From Solirubrobacteraceae bacterium (GTDB lineage Bacteria; Actinomycetota; Thermoleophilia; Solirubrobacterales; Solirubrobacteraceae): 10,914 nucleotides of DNA. The position numbers and the translations under genes are program-made. Numbering within the stretch: the stretch's first letter is position 1; each line of letters begins with the position of its first letter. Shown in pieces: positions 1-5,832 of the stretch. Under the pieces are notes generated by a model, which saw only the letters and a program-made list of their open reading frames with translations, did no database searches and was not told where the DNA came from. The DNA lies in NCBI GenBank assembly GCA_030151725.1, contig JASLDD010000255.1, positions 1 to 10,914 on the forward strand, written 5' to 3'.

Positions 1-38
1 GCCCCCACGGCATCCGGTGCCTGATCGATCTCTGACAT
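1..38 (-). CDS. 5' end of an unidentified gene (partial)
   Basis: Only the first 12 codons are visible, reading M-S-E-I-D-Q-A-P-D-A-V-G before the window edge. The start is well supported because the leftward strand carries GAGGAG six bases ahead of the ATG, a near-ideal Shine-Dalgarno sequence at good spacing. The acidic, Pro/Ala-containing N-terminus shows no signal peptide and matches no family I can name. The gene is divergent from the galactose operon and shares its intergenic region. Confidence 0.6.
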   Translation of the reverse strand, partial: MSEIDQAPDAVG

Positions 39-184
39 ATCGCTCTCCTCTTGCTTTGAACTCGGCCGCGCGCTGGGCCCGGCACCTAGTCTTTACCTTC
101 CCCCATATCCCAATTCATAGTCGCCCCCACGACCATAGCTCGGGTTGATTTCAGAACCTGTCTTGAAGGGTATACCCTCGAGGT
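39..184. promoter_or_regulatory. Divergent intergenic region with palindrome at galactose operon promoter
   Basis: This 146-bp gap separates the left-edge gene from the galactose operon and is AT-richer than the genes around it. A perfect 12-bp palindrome, AGGGTATACCCT, lies at 167-178. It contains TATACC (171-176), a plausible -10 element placed so that transcription would begin at or next to the ATG at 185, giving a leaderless or nearly leaderless message. TTGATT at 145-150 is a possible -35, but the 20-bp spacer is long. The palindrome overlaps the -10 and could be an operator. The leftward gene has its ribosome site at 44-50 but no clear promoter that I can point to. Confidence 0.4.
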
Positions 185-385
185 ATGGCACCGGCATCCG
201 CCAGCCGGCCTCCCACCGACGACGCCTCGCACGTGGCTCGGGAGAGTGGCCCCAAGCCGGAGGGCGCAGACGAGTTGACTCAGGAGTCGCACGAGGTGTT
301 TGGGCCGGTCGAGCTCGAGCGCTTGACCAAAGATGACGGCCGCGCGCTGATCCTCTACAGCACCCCCGACGACGGACGACCGTGA
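185..385 (+). CDS. Small protein coupled to galT, resembling the GalT N-terminal extension
   Basis: A 66-residue ORF whose stop overlaps the galT start in a GTGA quartet, the usual sign of translational coupling. The N-terminal half is Pro/Ala/Asp-rich and probably disordered. The C-terminal half holds an ordered-looking block, ELERLTKDDGRALILYS (about residues 40-56). From memory, streptomycete GalT proteins begin with a similar DGRELIYY-type segment before the part that aligns with the galT frame here. This ORF may therefore be the N-terminal piece of GalT, made separately or split off by a frameshift. The start is uncertain: the ATG used has GAGG too close to serve as a ribosome site, so it would suit a leaderless message. 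An internal GTG at 296 has AGGAG at good spacing and would give about 29 residues. No function is known. Confidence 0.45.
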   Translation: MAPASASRPPTDDASHVARESGPKPEGADELTQESHEVFGPVELERLTKDDGRALILYSTPDDGRP

Positions 386-1299
386 GCGAGCAGCGCTTCA
401 ACGAGCTGCGTGGCGAGCAGGTCGTATACGCGATTCACCGCCAGGACCGCACGTTCCTGCCGGCCCGCGAGCACTGCCCGCTCGACCCCACCCAGCCGGG
501 AGGGGCAGAGACCGAGATCCCCCGCCCCACATTCGAGATCGCGGTCTTCGACAACCGCTTCCCCGCCTTCGAAGCTCCCGATGGCGCAGCCGAGGTGGTC
601 GTTTATACCGCCGACCACGACGCCTCGTTCGGATCGCTCGAGCCGCAGCGCGCAGAGGCGTTGATGTGGGTTTGGCGCCACCGCTACAAGGAGCTCGGCG
701 CACGCCCTGACGTCGACTACGTGTTCATCTTCGAGAATCGTGGCGTGGAGGTCGGGGTGACGCTTCACCATCCCCACGGCCAGATCTACGGCTACCCCTT
801 CCTGCCTCCCGTTCCCGCCCTCGAGCTGGCCGCCGACGAGCGTCTCGGCGGCTGTGCGCCCTGCGCGCTCCTTGCCGGCGAGCTCGAGCATGGCTCACGG
901 GTCATCTATGAGAACGCGGCCGTGGTCGCCTATGTCCCGTATGCCGCCCGCTGGTCCTACGAAGTGCACCTCAGCATGCGCGATCATCGTCCCAGCCTGC
1001 TTGACTGCACGCCCGCAGAGCTGAGTGGGCTGGCGGAGGCACTACAGCGCGTAACCCGCGGATTCGATGCTCTCTGGGAGCGGCCGTTCCCATATGTGAT
1101 GGCCGTCCACCAGGCGCCCACCGACGCTGCCCACGCGGGCCAGGGACATCTGCACATCGAGTTCTATCCGCCGCTGCGCACGCCTGAGAAGCTCAAGTAC
1201 CTGGCCGGCTCAGAGCAGGGTGCGGGAACGTTCATCTCAGACGTGTTGCCCGAGGAGTCAGCCATCGAGCTGCGCGAGGCCATCGCCCGTGGCGCCTGA
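382..1299 (+). CDS. galT: Galactose-1-phosphate uridylyltransferase
   Basis: Leloir pathway enzyme that moves UMP from UDP-glucose to galactose-1-phosphate, giving UDP-galactose and glucose-1-phosphate in the cytoplasm. The 305-residue protein carries the HIT-superfamily active site HPHGQ at residues 130-134, where His132 is the expected uridylylated nucleophile. It also has FENRG (117-121), a DHD block around His79, HLHIEF (256-261) and AGSEQGAGTF (275-284), all typical of GalT. Of the family's zinc ligands, Cys32 and His79 appear present, but the second cysteine is Asp35 (HCPLDP instead of CPLCP). The protein is shorter than E. coli GalT (about 348), partly because the N-terminal segment appears to be encoded by the ORF just upstream. 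The GTG start has a weak ribosome site and probably depends on coupling. The 3' end overlaps galK. Confidence 0.95.
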   Translation: MSEQRFNELRGEQVVYAIHRQDRTFLPAREHCPLDPTQPGGAETEIPRPTFEIAVFDNRFPAFEAPDGAAEVVVYTADHDASFGSLEPQRAEALMWVWRHRYKELGARPDVDYVFIFENRGVEVGVTLHHPHGQIYGYPFLPPVPALELAADERLGGCAPCALLAGELEHGSRVIYENAAVVAYVPYAARWSYEVHLSMRDHRPSLLDCTPAELSGLAEALQRVTRGFDALWERPFPYVMAVHQAPTDAAHAGQGHLHIEFYPPLRTPEKLKYLAGSEQGAGTFISDVLPEESAIELREAIARGA

Positions 1300-2359
1300 G
1301 CGCACGTGCGCCTTTGCGCCGGGCCGCGTCAACTTGATTGGCGAGCACACCGACTACAACTATGGTCTCGCCCTCCCCTTTGCCATCGCTGAGGGCGTCA
1401 CCGTGCAGGCCGAAGCATTCAGCACCGGATCGCCTATCGGCGAGATCGTCGAGGCGTATGCCGGCGATCTGGACGAGCACGACGAGTTCTTGCTCGACGA
1501 GCCCTCCCCTGCGCGCGGGTGGCGAGCGTTTGTGCGGGGCACCGTCGCTGAGCTCAGCCGCGCCGGCTATCCCCTGCGAGGCGCCCGCCTCCAGATCGAG
1601 GGCGATGTTCCGCAGGGCTCCGGGCTGTCCTCCTCGGCTGCTCTGGAGGTGGCCCTGTGCCTGGCTCTCGTGGAGCTCGGAGCAAGCGGCGAGGAAGGTG
1701 AGAGCTCAGACGATCTCGACCGCACGGAGATCGCGCAGCTGTGCGCACGCGTGGAGAATGACTGGGTCGGCGCTCATACCGGCCTGCTCGACCAGCTCGC
1801 CTCGCTGTACGGCGCCCCTGACACGGCGCTGTGCATCGACTTCAGCACGCTGGAAGTCGATCCGGTGCCGCTCGAGCTTGACGGCTGGCGGCTGGTAATT
1901 CTCGATTCCGGCGAGCGCCACGCGCATGCCAGCTCTGGCTACAATCAACGTCGAGCAGAATGCTCGGAGGCCTGCAAGCTGCTGGGAATCTCGTCCCTGC
2001 GCCAGGCCACCGCCGAGGACATCGCAGGGTTGCCTGAACCGCTGCACTTGCGCGCCAGCCACGTGCTCGGCGAAAACCAGCGCGTGCTCGACACCGTAGA
2101 TGCGCTACGCGTGAAGGACCTGGCCGACGTGGGCCGCCTGCTGGACGAGTCGCACGAGAGCCTCCGCGACCGCTACCAGATATCCACCCCGGCAGTGGAG
2201 GCAGCTGTGGAGCGTTTGCGACGAGCTGGCGCCGCGGGAGCAAGGATGGTCGGCGGCGGCTTCGGGGGCAGCATCCTCGGCCTGTTCGCCCCCGATGTGC
2301 CGGTGCCGAACGACACGCTGGAAGTGCGCCCGGGGCCAGGCGCGCACTTCATTACTTAG
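1289..2359 (+). CDS. galK: Galactokinase
   Basis: Phosphorylates galactose with ATP to galactose-1-phosphate, the substrate of the GalT encoded just before it. This GHMP kinase has 356 residues with the galactokinase signature GRVNLIGEHTDYN (12-24), the glycine/serine-rich ATP loop GDVPQGSGLSSSAALE (105-120), a LLDQLAS segment containing the probable catalytic Asp169, and the third GHMP motif MVGGGFGGSI (320-329). I chose the GTG at 1289 because it starts just before the galactokinase signature, has GAGG nine bases upstream, and gives a short overlap with galT; an upstream ATG at 1220 would add 23 residues with no family resemblance. It is slightly shorter than E. coli GalK (382). It is the last gene of the operon and is followed by an intrinsic terminator. 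Confidence 0.95.
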   Translation: MAPERTCAFAPGRVNLIGEHTDYNYGLALPFAIAEGVTVQAEAFSTGSPIGEIVEAYAGDLDEHDEFLLDEPSPARGWRAFVRGTVAELSRAGYPLRGARLQIEGDVPQGSGLSSSAALEVALCLALVELGASGEEGESSDDLDRTEIAQLCARVENDWVGAHTGLLDQLASLYGAPDTALCIDFSTLEVDPVPLELDGWRLVILDSGERHAHASSGYNQRRAECSEACKLLGISSLRQATAEDIAGLPEPLHLRASHVLGENQRVLDTVDALRVKDLADVGRLLDESHESLRDRYQISTPAVEAAVERLRRAGAAGARMVGGGFGGSILGLFAPDVPVPNDTLEVRPGPGAHFIT

Positions 2360-2367
2360 AGGGTGAG

Positions 2368-2401
2368 TGCTGTATAGCCATGGTGTTACAGCAAATTTTT
2401 T
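2368..2401 (+). terminator. Intrinsic terminator after galK
   Basis: A 7-bp perfect stem, TGCTGTA (2368-2374) with TACAGCA (2387-2393), encloses a 12-nt loop and is followed within two bases by TTTTTT (2396-2401). The U-run lies only on the rightward side, so it would end the galactose transcript before the convergent membrane-protein gene. AT-rich sequence of this kind is rare in the window. Confidence 0.75.
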
Positions 2402-2425
2402 ATATGTAGATGGAGTGCGGAGCTG

Positions 2426-3154
2426 TCACAGACGAGTCACAACCACCGCACAGGCTGTGACCACGATCGCCAGCGAGAGAGCCGCGAGCGCTCCGTCGAG
2501 CGGACCGAGCAGACGCTCGACGGAGAGCTCTTCGCTACTGCCATCCGAGCGCGTGCGCTGCCCACTCACCGACACCGTGCGGCGACGCAGCTCGCGGGCG
2601 GGCGAGCTCAGGCGACGCTGGGCCACGCTCATGGCGGTTGCTCCCGCCGCTAGCAAGAGCCCTGAGACGCCCACTTCCTGAGCGTTTGCGAAGTAGCCGG
2701 TGAAGGCCGGAAAGGCGCCCCATCCCACAGCGAACCAGAGATCGCTGTGGAAGCGCCCACCTGCCAGCTCGAGGTTGTAGGCGGGCAGGAACAGGGCGCC
2801 TGCCAGCACCAGCGGCGCCAGCCAGGCAGAGACCGTGAGCACCCCCACCACACCGATCGCAACCGCGCCCAGCAGACTGACGGTCGCGGCGGTGCGCAGC
2901 GCACCGTCGCTGAAGCCTGTGCCCAGCGGCCGGTCGTGCAGCTCGTCGAGCACGTGCGCAGCCACGCCCACCGCAAGAGCGAACGCCGCCAGCCCCCACA
3001 GCAGCCGGTTCACGTAAAGGTGCGGCGCCACGGCGGCACCGAGTGCGAAGTAGCTGAGGTGCCAGAGCGTGTAGGGCGGGTGCAGCAGCGTGAGCGCATC
3101 GCCCATGCGCCCGCGCCCGACCGCATAGAACGCAGGTCGCAGGGCGAGCCCCAT
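2426..3154 (-). CDS. UbiA-like multi-pass membrane protein (putative prenyltransferase)
   Basis: A 242-residue hydrophobic protein with about seven predicted membrane segments (roughly 30-46, 50-69, 86-107, 110-128, 138-157, 161-179 and 219-239). The N-terminal HPPYTLWHLSY stretch, the DELHD pattern at 70-74 (Asp-x3-Asp) with a following RPLGTG, and the YNLELAGGRFHSD...WGAFPAFTGYF stretch (126-155) resemble UbiA-superfamily prenyltransferases. UbiA enzymes attach isoprenoid chains to aromatic or other acceptors in the membrane. The Asn that normally comes four residues before the first Asp is Ala66, and a clear second Asp-rich motif is missing, so activity is doubtful. The ATG lies 8 bp after the methyltransferase stop, implying an operon. 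The frame stays open further upstream, but that would overlap the methyltransferase by about 170 bases. Other polytopic membrane families remain possible. Confidence 0.55.
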   Translation of the reverse strand: MGLALRPAFYAVGRGRMGDALTLLHPPYTLWHLSYFALGAAVAPHLYVNRLLWGLAAFALAVGVAAHVLDELHDRPLGTGFSDGALRTAATVSLLGAVAIGVVGVLTVSAWLAPLVLAGALFLPAYNLELAGGRFHSDLWFAVGWGAFPAFTGYFANAQEVGVSGLLLAAGATAMSVAQRRLSSPARELRRRTVSVSGQRTRSDGSSEELSVERLLGPLDGALAALSLAIVVTACAVVVTRL

Positions 3155-3162
3155 CGTCGCTC

Positions 3163-3894
3163 TCAAGCCTTGCTGGCGGACATGACGATGCCGCCGCCGA
3201 GGCTCATGCGCCGGACCTGCACGTTCTCGAGGCCCGCCGCTTCCCAGTATCCGACGATGCGCTCCACGGGGTGGCGCTCGTAGAAGCCGCGAATGCTCGG
3301 CCCGAGGAAGTGGCCCACCTGCGCCCACTCGCGCGAGGCAAGCCGTCCCAGCGTGGGCAGTCCAACGGCGGTGTAGAAGCGCCAGGCCAAGCGCGCGAGC
3401 GCCAGGGGTGGCACGCCGAACTCCAGCGAGGCCACACGGCCTCCCGGGCGCACCACCCGCGCCAGCTCCCGCATGGTGGCTGGGGGATCGTCCACGTAGC
3501 GCAGCAGATAGGTGAACGTGAGCGCGTCAAAGCTCGCATCGTCGAAGGGCAGCGCCTCGGCCTGCCCCTCGATCAGCTCGACGCGCGTGGCCGGCTCGGA
3601 GGCAAAGCGCGCGCGGGCCGCAGCGAGCATCGCCTCGCTCTGGTCGATCCCCACCACCGAGCACTCACACCGCGAGAGCAGCTCCGCGGCGACCATGCCC
3701 GTCCCGGTTGCCACGTCGAGTACCCGCTGGCCTGTCCTCGGCGCGACAGCGCTCACCAGCGCGCGGCGCCAGCGCGGGTCCTGCCAGAAGCTGAGGGCCG
3801 CTGACAGCGCGTCGTAGTGGCGGGACAGGCCGCGGAACAGCTCGATCGCCTCACGCTTGCGGGGGGAAGTGGCGCTGGTTGTGGAGGAGCTCAT
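3163..3894 (-). CDS. UbiE/MenG-like SAM-dependent methyltransferase
   Basis: A 243-residue class I methyltransferase. SAM-binding motif I is VLDVATGTG at 58-66, the acidic residue after strand 2 is Asp84 in GIDQSEAML, LPFDDASFDALTF (115-127) is the post-motif-II block, and RPGGRVASLEF (149-159) is the late strand block. TYLLRYVDDP occupies the place of the SFGLRNV-type motif of UbiE/MenG, and the C-terminal GGGIVMSASKA also fits that family. UbiE/MenG enzymes methylate the ring of ubiquinone or menaquinone precursors, but I cannot tell the true quinone enzyme from a paralogue. There is no good ribosome site before the only reasonable ATG. A TANNNT element (TAGCCT, 3912-3917 on this strand) would give a leader of about 10 bases. 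It is divergent from the SDR gene and directly upstream of the UbiA-like gene. Confidence 0.85.
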   Translation of the reverse strand: MSSSTTSATSPRKREAIELFRGLSRHYDALSAALSFWQDPRWRRALVSAVAPRTGQRVLDVATGTGMVAAELLSRCECSVVGIDQSEAMLAAARARFASEPATRVELIEGQAEALPFDDASFDALTFTYLLRYVDDPPATMRELARVVRPGGRVASLEFGVPPLALARLAWRFYTAVGLPTLGRLASREWAQVGHFLGPSIRGFYERHPVERIVGYWEAAGLENVQVRRMSLGGGIVMSASKA

Positions 3895-3969
3895 GCGATT
3901 TGAGATCTGACAGGCTAACCGGCCAGAGACCGAGCCGGCCGCGGCTCACAATCGACAGCGAGGAAGGCC
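3895..3969. promoter_or_regulatory. Divergent promoter region between methyltransferase and SDR
   Basis: This 75-bp gap must hold promoters for two divergent units. Leftward, TAGCCT (3917-3912) is a possible -10. Rightward, AGGAAGG at 3961-3967 is the ribosome site for the SDR gene, but no convincing -10 or -35 is visible. A 6-bp direct repeat, CCGGCC, occurs twice 16 bp apart and is weak as an operator candidate. Confidence 0.35.
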
Positions 3970-4836
3970 ATGGCAGAACGACCCAGCTCCACACCCTCTC
4001 CCGCACACTCGGGCAGCGTCATCGCCATCACCGGCGCATCGAGTGGGATCGGCGAAGCAGCCGCGCGACGACTGGCGCGCGAGCCTGGGGCAAGCCTCGT
4101 CCTGATCGCCAGAAGAGAGGAACGGCTCAGCGCCCTCGCTTCCGAGCTGGGTGCAAACCGCACGAGCTTCGTGGCCGTGGATCTGCTCGACGAGGACGCC
4201 CCGTCGCGGATCCTCGCCCATGTGCTCGAGCGCCACGCACGGCTCGACCTGCTCGTCAACAACGCGGGTGCCGCCTGGCGCTCGAACTTCGCCGACGGGG
4301 GCTATGAGAACGTCAGGCGCACCATGGCCATCAACTTCGACGCCCAGATACGCCTCACGGAGGCGCTGCTCCCCCTGCTGCGCTCGAGCGCCCCCAGCGC
4401 GATCGTCAACGTGGCCTCGACCGCGGGGCGGGTGGCGCGCGCTGGAAGCGGCGCCTACAGCGCCTCCAAGTTCGCGTTCGCCGGCTGGTCGGATGCGCTG
4501 TGGGCGGAGGAGCGCCCCTACGGCGTTCACGTCGGGCTGGTGCTCCCCGGCTTCATCTCCACGGAGGGCTTTCCCCAGTCGGAGCTCACCGCAAAGCCGT
4601 GGACGCGCTGGATCGTCTCCACCCCGGAGGCGGCCGCCGAGGCGATCCACGAGGCGGGCATCGGCCGCCGGCCCGAACGCTATGTGCCACGACCCTACGG
4701 CCTGGCGGCCGCGCTGCGCATCATCGCCCCCGGCCTGGTCCGTCGCGCGCTCGGCGGGAGCGCGGCGGCGGTCATGACGACGACGACCGGCCCCGACATG
4801 GCTGAGCGGCGCAACGGAAGCCACGCGACCCCGTAA
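3970..4836 (+). CDS. Classical short-chain dehydrogenase/reductase
   Basis: A 288-residue NAD(P)-dependent oxidoreductase of the classical SDR type; the substrate cannot be read from the sequence. The cofactor motif TGASSGIG is at 21-28, NNAG at 97-100, the structural Asn at 122, and the catalytic Ser150, Tyr163 and Lys167 (YSASK) are all in place. LPGFISTEG (192-200) is the expected loop after the active site. AGGAAGG just ahead of the ATG is a good ribosome site. The last residues (about 277-288, AERRNGSHATP) are encoded inside the first copy of a tandem DNA repeat, so the C-terminal tail may be a recent addition with no role. It is the first gene of a rightward set leading to the photolyase. 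Confidence 0.9.
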   Translation: MAERPSSTPSPAHSGSVIAITGASSGIGEAAARRLAREPGASLVLIARREERLSALASELGANRTSFVAVDLLDEDAPSRILAHVLERHARLDLLVNNAGAAWRSNFADGGYENVRRTMAINFDAQIRLTEALLPLLRSSAPSAIVNVASTAGRVARAGSGAYSASKFAFAGWSDALWAEERPYGVHVGLVLPGFISTEGFPQSELTAKPWTRWIVSTPEAAAEAIHEAGIGRRPERYVPRPYGLAAALRIIAPGLVRRALGGSAAAVMTTTTGPDMAERRNGSHATP

Positions 4837-4875
4837 AGCTGAGCGTCGCAACGGAAGCCACGCGACCCCCGTAAA
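4801..4875 (+). repeat. 37/38-bp tandem duplication across the SDR stop codon
   Basis: Two adjoining copies beginning GCTGAGCG and ending CCCCGTAAA lie at 4801-4837 and 4838-4875. They differ by one substitution (G at 4809, T at 4846) and one extra C in the C-run of the second copy. Copy 1 encodes the end of the SDR including its TAA; copy 2 is non-coding. The substitution in copy 2 creates a 5-bp GTCGC/GCGAC inverted repeat (4845-4849 and 4862-4866). Confidence 0.95.
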
Positions 4876-4910
4876 GCTGGACGGGAGGCGGCGACGGCTA
4901 ACCTCAGGGG

Positions 4911-5825
4911 ATCGCAACTCAGGCGCTCGTAACGGGAGCAACCGGCTTCATCGGCGGTCGACTTGCCAAGTCGCTGCTCGCCGGCGGCGTGCAGGTGCGC
5001 TGCCTCGTGCGCGACCCTGCGCGCGCGTCGCATCTGCGGGATGCCGGCTGTGAGCTGCGCAAGGGCGACGTCACCGACGCCGCCAGCCTGGAGGGGATCG
5101 GCGAGGGCGTGGACGTGGCCTACTTCCTGATCCACGCCATGGCGGGCGGCGCGGGGTACGAGGAGCGCGAGCACGAGGGCGCGCTCAACTTCGCCCGCAT
5201 GGCCAAGCGCGAGGGCATCGCTCGAGTCGTCTACCTGGGCGGACTTGGCGATGAGAGCGTCTCCAAGCATCTGCAGAGCCGCCACGACACAGCGCTTGCG
5301 CTGGCGCAGGAGGGTCCGCCGCTCACGTACTTCCGCGCCGCCATGGTCGTGGGAGCGCAGAGCGAGTCCTATTCCACGCTGCGCCACCTCGTCAAAAGGC
5401 TGCCCGTGATGATCGCCCCCAGCTGGCTGCGAATCGCCACGCAGCCGATCGCCGTGGATGACGTGATCGAGTATCTGCGCACCGCCCCCCAGGTGCCCGA
5501 GTCGCTGGGAGCCGAAGTCCAGATCGGAGGACCAGACGTGCTCTCCTACGGCGACATGCTCGACAGGATGGCTGTAGCCATGGGCCTGCGACCGCGGCCA
5601 CGGCTGCCGGTGCCTTTCATCACGCCGTGGCTGTCGGCGTTGTGGCTCGGGCTGGTGACGCCTGTGGACACCAATGTGGCGCGACCGCTGGTCGAGGGAC
5701 TGACGACCGAGACCATCGTCACCGACCCCTCCGGCGCCGCGCACTTCGCTGTCGAGCCGCTGTCCTTCGATGAGGCGCTGAGGCGGGCTGTAGCCGAGGA
5801 CGAGGGGCGCTCGGCGCCGGCCTGA
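4911..5825 (+). CDS. Atypical SDR / NmrA-like NAD(P)-binding protein (YbjT-type), non-standard start
   Basis: An extended or atypical SDR close to the YbjT type. The protein opens with ALVTGATGFIGGRL, whose TGATGFIG is the Rossmann-fold cofactor motif. LVRDP follows the second strand, KGDVTD the third, and AYFLIHAM...NFARMAKREGIARVVYLGGLG is the family's central stretch. QPIAVDDVIEYL and QIGGPDVLSYGDML occur later. Classical Tyr-x3-Lys catalysis is not apparent. The reading frame is open from 4902, but no ATG, GTG or TTG occurs before a GTG at 4989, which would remove the whole cofactor motif. The most natural start is ATC at 4911, giving 304 residues. TAACCT (4899-4904) is a possible -10 placed for a leaderless message beginning there. 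A lost ATG or a sequence error is equally possible. The photolyase ATG lies 7 bp after the stop. Confidence 0.75.
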   Translation: MATQALVTGATGFIGGRLAKSLLAGGVQVRCLVRDPARASHLRDAGCELRKGDVTDAASLEGIGEGVDVAYFLIHAMAGGAGYEEREHEGALNFARMAKREGIARVVYLGGLGDESVSKHLQSRHDTALALAQEGPPLTYFRAAMVVGAQSESYSTLRHLVKRLPVMIAPSWLRIATQPIAVDDVIEYLRTAPQVPESLGAEVQIGGPDVLSYGDMLDRMAVAMGLRPRPRLPVPFITPWLSALWLGLVTPVDTNVARPLVEGLTTETIVTDPSGAAHFAVEPLSFDEALRRAVAEDEGRSAPA

Positions 5826-5832
5826 GTCGAAG

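Noticed and set aside
93..401. Leftward open frame with a Gly/Tyr-rich end (PSYGRGGDYELGYGG) over the galT promoter region
   Set aside because: It overlaps the small coupled ORF and the promoter region, has no ribosome site, and the rest is Arg-rich antisense sequence typical of high-GC shadow frames.
3155..3328. Upstream extension of the UbiA-like gene
   Set aside because: It would overlap the methyltransferase by about 170 bases. The ATG at 3154, 8 bp after that gene's stop, is simpler and starts the protein where family resemblance begins.
3946..4941. Long leftward open frame antisense to the classical SDR
   Set aside because: The SDR on the other strand has all catalytic and cofactor motifs. 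The antisense product is low-complexity Arg/Gly/Ala with no family features.
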